Source of the DNA: UBA2970 sp965221075
GTDB taxonomy: Bacteria > Verrucomicrobiota > Verrucomicrobiia > Limisphaerales > AAA164-E04
DNA: 64,000 nt
Direction: 5' to 3'
NCBI GenBank assembly: GCA_965221075.1
Contig: OZ244865.1
Location: 2,170,001-2,234,000, forward strand
Every line of letters begins with the position of its first letter. The first letter of the stretch is position 1. Shown here piece by piece: positions 48,664 to 57,189 of this stretch. The notes beneath the pieces were generated by a model. That model made no database searches and had not been told where the DNA came from. It worked only from the letters and a program-made list of their open reading frames with translations. A program made the translations under genes and the position numbers.

Positions 48664-51132
48664 ATGAGATCCCCATCCGGACCGACCGCAGCCGTGCTGC
48701 TTTCCGCCCTCCCGATCCCGGCCCTGTCGTGCGCCCTCCTGCTCGCAGCCGCTCCGGCCCGGGCCGACCTGGTGGGGCACTGGACCTTCAACGGGGACTA
48801 CGAGGACCGGTCGGGCATGGAAAACCACGGCATGCCCGAGGGGGGCGCGGCCCTCTCCAGCCAGATCCCCGAGGCCCTGGGCTCGGGCCAGTCGCTGGAG
48901 CTGGACGGCACCGGACACGTCCTGGTTCCCCACTCGTCCTCCCTCGACCTGGAGGACGCCATGACCCTGGCCGCCTGGGTCCGCCCGGTCGGCAACGTGG
49001 GCTGGGACGGCATCGTCGCCAAGAACCCCAGTCCCGACTCCACCCCCAACCAGGCCGGCAACTTCGAGGTCCGGCTCAACGCCAGCAACCGACGGCTCGA
49101 GTTCCTCTGCCAGCAGGGAGGGGCCAACGACACCAGGGGATTCAGCGCCGCCAACGCGGCGATACCCGAGGGCGAGTGGACCCACATCGCGGTCACCGCC
49201 GAGCTGATCCAGTACGGCGACATCAAGTTCTATGTCAACGGGGAGCTGGCCGAAGAGATGCTGGACGTACTGAGCAGTCTCGATTTCTTCCCCCTCAACG
49301 AGAACCCGGTCTACATCGGCAACCGGGCCGACGGGACCACCACCCCCTTCAACGGCTTCATCGACGACGTGCGCATATACAGCGCCGCCCTGGGCGGCGA
49401 GGAGATCGCGGCCCTGGCCGAGGGAGCAGGCGCCAGCCTCAGCTCGAGCTTGTTCTCCTCTGCCCTGCCCGCTGGATCCACCATCGCCACCCTGGCCAAG
49501 TACAAGCCGGAGGAGGGGGAGAGCTACGCCTTCGCCCTGGTCCCCGGCGAAGGAGACGACGACAACGGCAAGTTCGCCATCGAGGGAGACGAGCTCAAGA
49601 CCGGATCCTACGACTTCTCCTCGGACGAGGACGGCACCGAGTACTCGCTGCGCATCGAGAGCGCCGCATCGGGCTCGGGCGAGAGGACCGCCGGCATATT
49701 CCTGCTGCGGCTGGAGGGGGACTCCGACAGGGACGGGCTGCCCGACAGCTACGAACGAATGTTCGCCGGGGATCTCTCCACGCTCTCGGGCCTCGGAGAG
49801 GCCGACGCCGACCAGGACGGACTCACCGATCTGGCCGAGCACCTCCGCTATTCCGAAGGAGAGCTGGCCCTGGATCCCACCATGGCAGACTCCGATGGCG
49901 ACACCCTGCGGGACGGCGACGAGGTCGCCGGGGCCGGCAGCCGTCCGCCCACCAGCCCGGTCCTCTCCGACACCGATGGAGACGGGCTCGGCGACGAAGC
50001 CGAGGACAACACCGGAAACTACGTCAGCGGAAGCCAGACCGGCACCGATCCCACCCTCCCCGACACCGACGGGGACGGACTGGGGGATGCCTACGAGATC
50101 GACAAACAGGGAGATCCGTCCGATCCCTCCGACAACGCCCCGGCCAGCCTGCTGGGCCTCTGGCGATTCGACAGCGACGGCCCCGTCACCACTCCCGATT
50201 TCGTCTACGCCTCCGACGCCACCGGCAACGGGCACGACGGGCGGCATCGCTTCGCCACCCTGGTCCACGACGATGTTCCCGAGTTGCTGGGCAGCGGCCT
50301 GTCGGTCCGCTTCGGGAAGGGCCTGGAATTCGAGCCGGATGTGATCAGGGTCGTCGATGTAGCCCACCACGAGGACCTGGACATCGCCGACGCGGTCTCC
50401 ATGGCCGCCTGGGTCAAGCCCACCGGAGAAGGGGCCTGGGACGGAATCCTGGCCAAGAACCCCAGCCCCGATTCCGGCTTCAACCAGGCCGGCAACTACG
50501 AGTTCCGCATCCACAGCACCAGCCGCTCTCTCCAGTTCCTCTCCCAGCAAGGCGGCGTCGACGACACCGCCGTCTTCACCGGGGCGGAGGCCAAGGTGCC
50601 GAGCGAGACGTGGACCCACGTGGCGATCACCGCCCAGACCGGATCGGGAAACATCCGCTACTTCGTCGACGGAGAGCTGGCCCAGCTGCAGGAAGGAGCC
50701 ATCGGCTACGAGTCCTTCCCCCTCAACAAGGAGCCGCTCTACATCGGCAACCGCGCCGACGGATTCACCGAGTTCGACGGCCTCCTGGACGATGTGGCCA
50801 TCTTCCGGGGCGTCCTCACCGCCGCCCAGGTCCAGGCCATCCGGAAGGGCGACTTCAGCGGCTTCGGAGTAGCGGGCGACCCGCCTCCTCCCGGACTCAA
50901 ATATGTGAACCTGAGGATCGTGCCCAACTCCAAGTCCTCGTCGCTCCACCTCGCCTGGGATTCCTCTCCTGGCGACCACTACATGGTCATGGCCAGCGAG
51001 GATCTAGCGGCCTGGAGAGTCCTCTACCAGGGCGAGTCCACAGGGGAAACCAGCAGCTACGCCGACTCGGGAGCGCTGCTGCACGGCCCCAAGGCGCGCT
51101 TCTACCGCATCCTGCCTCTTCCCCTTCCCTAG
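48664..51132 (+). CDS. Exported LamG / cadherin-like / TSP3-repeat protein
   Basis: Predicted surface or secreted protein of 822 aa. Order: signal peptide ending in PARA; LamG/concanavalin-like domain 1 (about residues 35-255, MTLAAWVRPVGNVGWDGIVA, VYIGNRADGTTTPFNGFIDD); cadherin-like module (about 262-350); calcium-binding TSP type-3 repeats (DSDRDGLPD, DSDGDTLRDGDE, DTDGDGLGDEAE, DTDGDGLGDAYE); LamG domain 2 (about 500-735); and a C-terminal module with W..Y.VMAS.DL..W ending FYRILPLPLP. Likely binds glycans or matrix. The ATG follows the decayed copy by about 95 nt. Confidence 0.88.
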   Translation: MRSPSGPTAAVLLSALPIPALSCALLLAAAPARADLVGHWTFNGDYEDRSGMENHGMPEGGAALSSQIPEALGSGQSLELDGTGHVLVPHSSSLDLEDAMTLAAWVRPVGNVGWDGIVAKNPSPDSTPNQAGNFEVRLNASNRRLEFLCQQGGANDTRGFSAANAAIPEGEWTHIAVTAELIQYGDIKFYVNGELAEEMLDVLSSLDFFPLNENPVYIGNRADGTTTPFNGFIDDVRIYSAALGGEEIAALAEGAGASLSSSLFSSALPAGSTIATLAKYKPEEGESYAFALVPGEGDDDNGKFAIEGDELKTGSYDFSSDEDGTEYSLRIESAASGSGERTAGIFLLRLEGDSDRDGLPDSYERMFAGDLSTLSGLGEADADQDGLTDLAEHLRYSEGELALDPTMADSDGDTLRDGDEVAGAGSRPPTSPVLSDTDGDGLGDEAEDNTGNYVSGSQTGTDPTLPDTDGDGLGDAYEIDKQGDPSDPSDNAPASLLGLWRFDSDGPVTTPDFVYASDATGNGHDGRHRFATLVHDDVPELLGSGLSVRFGKGLEFEPDVIRVVDVAHHEDLDIADAVSMAAWVKPTGEGAWDGILAKNPSPDSGFNQAGNYEFRIHSTSRSLQFLSQQGGVDDTAVFTGAEAKVPSETWTHVAITAQTGSGNIRYFVDGELAQLQEGAIGYESFPLNKEPLYIGNRADGFTEFDGLLDDVAIFRGVLTAAQVQAIRKGDFSGFGVAGDPPPPGLKYVNLRIVPNSKSSSLHLAWDSSPGDHYMVMASEDLAAWRVLYQGESTGETSSYADSGALLHGPKARFYRILPLPLP

Positions 51133-51480
51133 CCGGCCAGCCCGCAGAACAGAGATCCAGAACGCAGGTCCCCGCCCAGTGAGAGACCGTCGTTCGCCAG
51201 GATGTCCAGGAACAGGCGACTTTCCCAGCCCCTCGCCGGCGTCTTCCGCTCTTGAGGCCTTCCGCTTCAGAGGCCTGCCAGGCTGCCTGGTTCGCTTGGG
51301 GGGAGCCCGATCCCCGTCCAGTCCGGCTCCATCGGATCCGTGGCAGCGTCCCGCAGCAGGGAAGGAAGGGAGCGGACTCCGGGACGCCTTGCAGGGCGCT
51401 TCATTCCACCGTTCCTGCAGGAGCCGCCCAATGAGCTTCGAGGCCTCCAGACTCCCGGCAAGCCCATCCGCAGCCGCGAC
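51133..51480. other. Intergenic region, no gene seen
   Basis: These 348 nt between two exported-protein genes contain no frame with recognisable motifs. I looked for remnants of the LamG and FYRI modules and found none that convinced me. No clear promoter for the downstream gene was found. Confidence 0.5.
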
Positions 51481-53085
51481 ATGACGATCCGACGATTCCC
51501 CTCGCCCTGCTCCGGGCAGGCCCTTCTCGTGCTCCTTGGCCTGGCGCTGGCCCCCTGGATGCAGGCCCAGCCGCTGTCTCTCTACGAGGGGAGCAAGCGC
51601 ACCTTCCCCGCAGACCAGGGCTGGATCCTGACCCGGACTCCCCAGGCAGGACACCAGACCCGCGAAGTCCTGGTGGATCAGGGCTTCAACTTCAACAGCC
51701 AGCGGAACCCGGCCGAGCAGATCGTCTACTCCCTGCACAAGGAGGGCGAGGACTCCCATCCCCTTGCCGATGCCCCGCTTGACCGCAGCAAGGGCTTCCT
51801 CCTGGACTTCTCCCTCCACCTGATCGCCGAATTCCACCAGGCAGAGGGCAGCTCGGGCTTCCGTCTGGCGGCGATCTCCCAGGATCTGATGGGAGTGGCG
51901 CTGGGATTCCACACCGGCTCGGTCTTCGCCTACGGCCCGGACCAGGCTCCGGCGGAGAGAGCCGACGACCTGGACCTCGCCGCGGGGTACTCACAGATGA
52001 AGCTCCTGATCGAGAGGGACGCCTACACCCTCCTGAGGGATGAGCAGCCCCTGCTGTCGGGTCCGCTGCGCGACCTCTCCGGGGGGAGCCCCTTCCACGG
52101 GATCCCCGGGATGGTCTACTTCGGCGACGCCGATCCCTCCGCTTCGGCCTCGGCCAGCATCGGGCATGTTCGGCTGGCCACCGATCTCGGGGAGGAAGTC
52201 CCGATCGCCCCCCCCGCCGAGGGGCAAGAGGCGATCTTCGCCCTCGTCGAGGAGGAGAGCCGCCTGGCCATATCCGCGGTCTACAGCGATCTGTACCAGG
52301 CCGGCGCCCAGGGCGATGGCAGCCTGGTCGCCTCCTGGTCGGGAGAACTGCACGCGCTGATCGGCGAGAACACCATCCGGTTCCTCCCTTCCTCCCGGAT
52401 CAAGGCCGGCAACAGCGGAAGCTGGGAGCCCAAGGAGGGCGCCGGGAAGGGACGGGATCCAGCCAACTACGGCGGCGTCCTGAACATCCCCATCGTTGGA
52501 AGGGCGGTCGTGGCGCTCCGGAGCCTGGAGCTGGCCCTGCTCGACGGCAGCCCCGGCCAGCCGCTCGCGGATGGGGAGCCGGGCCTGAGCTTCCCCCTCT
52601 CGATGCTGTCCCTGGGCGTGCCCGAAGGCAGCCCCTCGATCCTCGAGGCCGCCACCTCGGGCCTGCTTCCGATCTCGGTCTCGACGTCCCTGGAAGGCCT
52701 GGTCAGTTCGCCCCCCGAGGATTCCCTGGGGCGTCTGGCCACCGAGGATGGCGTGCAGAGGCTCGAGCTTCCCCTTCGGGTCGAGTTCCTCTCCAGGGTG
52801 ATCAGCGACGGAGACCTGTCCATCGTCCTGGATGGCGTCCTGACCGCCCAGCGGGAAGTGTCCGGCCCCACGGCGCCCCTCCCCGTCCTGGGAGTCCGAA
52901 AGGGCGGCGAAGGCCTGATCCTCTTCTGGGACGCGGCAGCAGGAACCAGCTATCTGCTGGAACGCTCGGAGGACCTCCTCCAGTGGGAGACCGTCGTCAT
53001 CGTCACGCCCCAGGCTGCCGAGGCCGAGTCGCCGCTCGACCCCGCCATGCCCCATTCCTTCTACCGGATCCTGCTGGCTCCCTGA
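51481..53085 (+). CDS. Exported protein with C-terminal FYRI-type module, function unknown
   Basis: 534 aa. N-terminal signal peptide (LLVLLGLALAPWMQAQ). The N-terminal half (YEGSKRTFPADQGWILTRTP, FLLDFSLHLIAEFHQAEGSS, GMVYFGDADPSASASASIGH) resembles a concanavalin-type sheet fold as found in choice-of-anchor or LamG-like proteins, but I cannot name the family. The C-terminus (LILFWDAAAGTSYLLERSED, then LLQW, ending HSFYRILLAP) is the same module that ends the upstream LamG protein. It is probably sorted or anchored the same way. Confidence 0.8.
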   Translation: MTIRRFPSPCSGQALLVLLGLALAPWMQAQPLSLYEGSKRTFPADQGWILTRTPQAGHQTREVLVDQGFNFNSQRNPAEQIVYSLHKEGEDSHPLADAPLDRSKGFLLDFSLHLIAEFHQAEGSSGFRLAAISQDLMGVALGFHTGSVFAYGPDQAPAERADDLDLAAGYSQMKLLIERDAYTLLRDEQPLLSGPLRDLSGGSPFHGIPGMVYFGDADPSASASASIGHVRLATDLGEEVPIAPPAEGQEAIFALVEEESRLAISAVYSDLYQAGAQGDGSLVASWSGELHALIGENTIRFLPSSRIKAGNSGSWEPKEGAGKGRDPANYGGVLNIPIVGRAVVALRSLELALLDGSPGQPLADGEPGLSFPLSMLSLGVPEGSPSILEAATSGLLPISVSTSLEGLVSSPPEDSLGRLATEDGVQRLELPLRVEFLSRVISDGDLSIVLDGVLTAQREVSGPTAPLPVLGVRKGGEGLILFWDAAAGTSYLLERSEDLLQWETVVIVTPQAAEAESPLDPAMPHSFYRILLAP

Positions 53086-53132
53086 GGACCGCCAGGGCGC
53101 AGCGGCCAAGGCAAGGAGCCGGTGATTTGGGT

Positions 53133-53160
53133 TTGGCACAAGGGCCGCCCCCGGTATTCT
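53133..53160 (+). promoter_or_regulatory. Promoter of the DUF1080 gene
   Basis: TTGGCA (53133-53138), a 16-bp spacer and TATTCT (53155-53160), ending 7 nt before the ATG at 53168. The match to the housekeeping consensus is good and the spacing implies a leaderless or nearly leaderless mRNA. Confidence 0.55.
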
Positions 53161-53167
53161 CGCCTCC

Positions 53168-53986
53168 ATGCGCCTCACTCTCCGGCTTCTGGCCCCGCTG
53201 GCCCTGCTTCTTTGCCCCGTGTCCGCCGACGACCACAAGAACCTGGGCTACACCGACACCCCCGTCATCCCGGGCCAGAAATGGCAGGTTCACGACGGCA
53301 AGCGTCCCCAGCCGCCGGAGGTCGAGCCCGGAGAACGCTTCAGCCACATGGCCCCGCCTCCGGCCGACGCGGTGGTCCTCTTCGACGGCTCCAGCCTGGA
53401 GCACTTCCAGAAAGGCAACGGGCAGCCGGCCGGCTGGAAGGTGGAGAACGGCTACATGGAGGTGGTGTCCGGATCCGGATCGATCCAGACCCGCCAGCAC
53501 TTCTCCGACTTCCAGCTGCACATCGAGTTCGCCACTCCGGGCAAGGTGGAGGGCAGCTCCCAGGGCAGGGGCAACAGCGGAGTCTTCATCTTCGGAGACT
53601 TCGAGGTGCAGATCCTCGACTCCCACCGCAACCCCACCTATCCCGACGGCCAGGCCGGCGCCCTCTACGGCCAGCAGCCTCCCATGGTCAACGCCAGCCT
53701 GCCCCCCGGAACCTGGCAGAGCTACGACATCGTCTTCGAGAACGCCCGCTGGGACGGCCAGGGCAACCTGGTCCGCAAGGCCAGGGTGAGCGTCTTCCAC
53801 AACGGGGTCCTGATCCACCACGCCAAGGAGTTCCTCGGCCCCACCCGCCACAAGGCCGTGGGCAGGTACGGCAGCCCGAAGACCCAGGGCCCCATCTCGC
53901 TGCAGGACCATGGCAACCCCACCCGCTTCCGCAACATCTGGCTCAGGCCCATCGAGGGCTACGACACCGGCAAGCCCGCCCAGTAG
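53168..53986 (+). CDS. DUF1080 (3-keto-disaccharide hydrolase-like) exported protein
   Basis: 272 aa, with a signal peptide (LLAPLALLLCPVSADDHK). The DUF1080 core contains VVLFDGSSLEHF, GWKVENGYMEVV, SDFQLHIEFATPG, GNSGVFIFGDFEVQILDS, and the C-terminal PISLQDHGNPTRFRNIWLRP, the family hallmark. The fold is a concanavalin-like sandwich acting on glycans; several members cleave 3-keto-glycosides. PVC genomes carry many copies. A terminator hairpin lies about 160 nt downstream. Confidence 0.93.
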   Translation: MRLTLRLLAPLALLLCPVSADDHKNLGYTDTPVIPGQKWQVHDGKRPQPPEVEPGERFSHMAPPPADAVVLFDGSSLEHFQKGNGQPAGWKVENGYMEVVSGSGSIQTRQHFSDFQLHIEFATPGKVEGSSQGRGNSGVFIFGDFEVQILDSHRNPTYPDGQAGALYGQQPPMVNASLPPGTWQSYDIVFENARWDGQGNLVRKARVSVFHNGVLIHHAKEFLGPTRHKAVGRYGSPKTQGPISLQDHGNPTRFRNIWLRPIEGYDTGKPAQ

Positions 53987-54146
53987 GGAGGAGCGGCGAA
54001 AAAAGCGGCGCCGGCTTGCGCCGGGCCCGGAAGTGGGCTAGGTTAGGAGCAGGAAGGTTCGGCAGACAGAAGGGGGACCACAAAGCAAGTCAATTCTTCT
54101 GAGATAGAATCCCCGCTTGCTCGTCTGCTAGCGTTCTCATCTTGGG

Positions 54147-54183
54147 GGGGGAGGGTGCCATCGTGCGCCCTCCCCCTTTCTCT
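54147..54183 (+). terminator. Rho-independent terminator
   Basis: Stem GGGGGAGGG (54147-54155) with CCCTCCCCC (54168-54176), 12-nt loop, followed by TTTCTCTTT on the plus strand. It would end the DUF1080 transcript and lies in the convergent gap facing the BASS transporter gene. Confidence 0.7.
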
Positions 54184-54213
54184 TTCCTTCCCCTGCTCGC
54201 TGCGCCCTCCGGC

Positions 54214-55185
54214 TCAGCTGCCGGGCCCGGGCTCCCCATCGGAGCCCGATCCCCGCCGGCCGCTCCCGGCCTTCCTCGACCTCCAGAATCCGGCCAGGGC
54301 GCTTCCCAGCAGGCAGTGCAGGACCGCGGAGATGGCGCAGGGCGAGGCGGTCGCCGGGCTGAAGTGGGTTGCCGCCAGGGTGGTTCCCAGGCCCGAGTTC
54401 TGCATCCCGACCTCGATGGAGATGGTGCGCCGCACCTGTTCCTGGAATCCCAGCAGGACGGAGAGGAAGTACCCCAGCAGGAAGGCCAGCGAGTGGAGCA
54501 GCGCCAGGGACAGGATCAGCATCCCTCCATTCTCGAGGATGTCCTCGCGCCTCGAGCCGACGACGCTGGAGACGATCAGCACGATCAGGATCACCGCCAC
54601 CGTCGGGGAGACGCGCTGCAGGCGCCCCACCCATCCCGGGGCCCACTGGCCGAGCGCCGCCCCCAGGAGCACCGGCAGGGCCCCCACCAGCATCACGTCC
54701 CGCAGCAGGGCCCAGGCGTCCACCGGTACGTAGGCGCCCGCCAGCGTTCCGGCGAGCAGCGGGGTCATCGCCACCGCCAGGAGGGTGGAGGCGAGGGTCA
54801 TGGACACCGAGAGGGCCACGTTGGCCCGGGCCAGGAAGGCCACCACGTTGGAGGCGGTGCCTCCGGGACAGGAGGAGACCAGGATCAGGCCCACCGCGAA
54901 GTCGGGGGGAAGCGCCATGGCCCGGGCGATGCTCCATCCCAGGAAGGGCATGACCGAGAACTGCAGCGCCACCCCCGCCAGGATGGGCCAGGGCAGCTCG
55001 AAGACCCGGCGGAAGTCCTCGAGGCGCAGGGTGAGCCCCATCCCCAGCATGATCAGGGCCAGGCCCGCCACGATCAGCCTCCCCTCGAACCAGGCGAAGA
55101 GCCCCGGGGCCGCCAGGGCCGCAAGGACGCCCAGCAGGGTCCACAGGGGAAAGAGCCGGGCGAACAGGGCGAGCAGGCGCTCCAC
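54214..55185 (-). CDS. BASS-family (bile acid:sodium symporter-like) transporter
   Basis: Inner-membrane protein of 323 aa with about nine to ten transmembrane segments. Family signatures: LALIMLGMGLTLRLEDFRRV, VGLILVSSCPGGTASNVVAF (discontinuous sodium-site motif), and RTISIEVGMQNSGLGTTLAA. The GTG start at 55185 lies 5 nt after the parC stop, giving VERLLALFARLFPLW; a much longer frame upstream is parC read in another phase. Substrate unknown; organic acids or sterol-like anions are typical. The tail is Gly/Ser/Arg-rich. Confidence 0.88.
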   Translation of the reverse strand: MERLLALFARLFPLWTLLGVLAALAAPGLFAWFEGRLIVAGLALIMLGMGLTLRLEDFRRVFELPWPILAGVALQFSVMPFLGWSIARAMALPPDFAVGLILVSSCPGGTASNVVAFLARANVALSVSMTLASTLLAVAMTPLLAGTLAGAYVPVDAWALLRDVMLVGALPVLLGAALGQWAPGWVGRLQRVSPTVAVILIVLIVSSVVGSRREDILENGGMLILSLALLHSLAFLLGYFLSVLLGFQEQVRRTISIEVGMQNSGLGTTLAATHFSPATASPCAISAVLHCLLGSALAGFWRSRKAGSGRRGSGSDGEPGPGS

Positions 55186-55190
55186 GGGGC

Positions 55191-57185
55191 TCAGGCCAGG
55201 CGCAGCCGGGAAGTGGGCGCCTCGGCGTCCCAGTTGCGCGGAGGCGAGGAGCGCACCGAGGCCACCTCCTTGATGGTGATCTGCTTGCCCCTGACCTTGG
55301 GGCCCTTGACCGCCAGCTCGCCGGGGGCCAGCGTCTGCTGGGCGAACCGCTGGTAGGGAGCGGGCTTGTACCTGATGTAGAGGGTTTCGGGCGTCCCCTC
55401 CTCCCAGAGCAGGATCTTCGACTTCTCGGGGGCGCACCGGTACTCCTTGTTGAGGATGGTCCCTCCGATGCGGAGGCGCTTCAGGAAGGTGGCCTTGGCC
55501 AGGCGGTAGACCATGGTGTACTCCGCATCCCGGTCGGGATGGGCGCAGTAGAGCAGGTCGCTGCCCACGAACGTCTTCTCCTCCACCTGCACCACCCGGT
55601 AGCCTCCGTCCCGGAACACCAGGAGCAGCTTGTCCAGCTTGGAGCAGGCGATCTCGAACTCCTCGCCCTGCACCTTGTATCCCAGGTACCCCCTGGCCCT
55701 GTCGTAGGCCGCCTTGAAGGACTTGAAGGCGGCCTGGCGGGCCTCGACCGCCTCGAAGGCGCAAACCTCGGTCAGCCGCTTGTACTCCTCCCCGTAGCGG
55801 CTGATCAGCCCCTTGAGGTGGCTGATGGCGTAGCGGGTGATGGAGCGCAGGTGCTTGCGGATCTGGTCGAGCCGCTCCTGGACCTTCTCCATCTCCTGGC
55901 GGTGCTTCTCCATGTCGAAGAGGGAGATGCGCCGGATGCGCACGCCCAGCAGCATCTCCACGTCCTCGCTGGCGAGGTCGCGGTAGTACTCGCTGCGGTG
56001 GGGCTCGAGGCCCTCGAGCACGGCCTTGTGGATGGCCTCGTTGGTGCGGCACGACTCGATCGACTTGTAGATCCGGTTCTCGACGAAGATGCGGACCAGG
56101 GTCTTGAAGAAGATCTCCTCCTCCAGCTTGCGCTGCTGGTGCTCCAGCTGGCGGCGCAGCAGGTCCACCAGGTCCGAGGCGTTCATCCGGACCAGCTCCG
56201 AGACGGTCATCTCCGCCGGACGCCCCTCCCGGATCACCGTGATGCGGCTGGAGAGGGAGACCTCGCAGCTGGTGAAGGCGTAGAGGGCGTCCACCAGCTT
56301 CCCGGCCTCCACTCCGGGCGGCGACTTGATCTCGATCTCGATGCGCTCGGCGGTGAAGTCGTTGATCGAGCGCACCTTCAGCTTCCCCTTGCGGGCCGCG
56401 TCCTCGATCGAGGCGATGATCGATTCGGTGGTGGTGCCCGGAGGGATCTCCCGGATCGCCAGGGTGGAGCCGTCCCTGACCTCGATGCGCGCCCGGATGC
56501 GCACGCTTCCCCTCCCGTCGTCGTAGGCCGAGGGATCCATCAGGCCCCCGGCGATGAAGTCGGGAAAGAGCTCGAAGGGCTTCCTGCGCAGCGCCGCGAT
56601 CTGCGCCTCGAGAAGCTCGACGAAGTTGTGGGGCAGGATGCGCGAGGAGAGGCCCACCGCGATGCCCTCGGTGCCCAGCATCAGCAGCAGCGGAAGCCGC
56701 GAGGGAAGGGCCACCGGCTCCCTGCCCCGCCCGTCGTAGCTGGGGACCGTCTCGGTCAGCTCGTCGTCGAAGAGCTCCTCCCGGGCCAGGGGAGTCAGGC
56801 GGCACTCGATGTAGCGGGGCGCCGCGGCGGGATCCCCGGTGTACACGTTGCCGAAGTTGCCCTGGCGCTCGATCAGGTAGCGCTTGTTGGCCAGCACCAC
56901 CAGCGCGTCGCCGATGGAGGCGTCTCCGTGGGGGTGGTACTGCATGGCGTGCCCCACGATGTTGGCCACCTTGATGAACTTGCCGTCGTCGTTCTGGCGC
57001 AGCGACCACAGGATCCGCCGCTGCACCGGCTTGAGGCCGTCGTGGCAGCTGGGGATGGCCCGGTCCCGGATGACGTAGGAGGCGTACTCCAGGAAGGAGC
57101 GGTCCATCCGGCCGTGCAGCGGGCAGGGCTGGTCCCCGTTGCCCTCGAAGGGGAGCAGCCCTCCCCCGGCGTTCCGCTTTGGCAT
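55191..57185 (-). CDS. parC: DNA topoisomerase IV subunit A
   Basis: Breakage-reunion subunit that decatenates chromosomes with ParE. The 664 aa product has the GyrA/ParC fold: SYVIRDRAIPSCHDGLKPVQ, RRILWSL, YHPHGDASIGDAL, and the catalytic Tyr125 in APRYIECRLTP. It is shorter than E. coli ParC (752 aa), mostly in the C-terminal propeller. The start at 57185 is 4 nt after the parE stop. Other type IIA subunits are not in the window, so GyrA function cannot be excluded. Confidence 0.9.
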   Translation of the reverse strand: MPKRNAGGGLLPFEGNGDQPCPLHGRMDRSFLEYASYVIRDRAIPSCHDGLKPVQRRILWSLRQNDDGKFIKVANIVGHAMQYHPHGDASIGDALVVLANKRYLIERQGNFGNVYTGDPAAAPRYIECRLTPLAREELFDDELTETVPSYDGRGREPVALPSRLPLLLMLGTEGIAVGLSSRILPHNFVELLEAQIAALRRKPFELFPDFIAGGLMDPSAYDDGRGSVRIRARIEVRDGSTLAIREIPPGTTTESIIASIEDAARKGKLKVRSINDFTAERIEIEIKSPPGVEAGKLVDALYAFTSCEVSLSSRITVIREGRPAEMTVSELVRMNASDLVDLLRRQLEHQQRKLEEEIFFKTLVRIFVENRIYKSIESCRTNEAIHKAVLEGLEPHRSEYYRDLASEDVEMLLGVRIRRISLFDMEKHRQEMEKVQERLDQIRKHLRSITRYAISHLKGLISRYGEEYKRLTEVCAFEAVEARQAAFKSFKAAYDRARGYLGYKVQGEEFEIACSKLDKLLLVFRDGGYRVVQVEEKTFVGSDLLYCAHPDRDAEYTMVYRLAKATFLKRLRIGGTILNKEYRCAPEKSKILLWEEGTPETLYIRYKPAPYQRFAQQTLAPGELAVKGPKVRGKQITIKEVASVRSSPPRNWDAEAPTSRLRLA

Positions 57186-57189
57186 GCCG

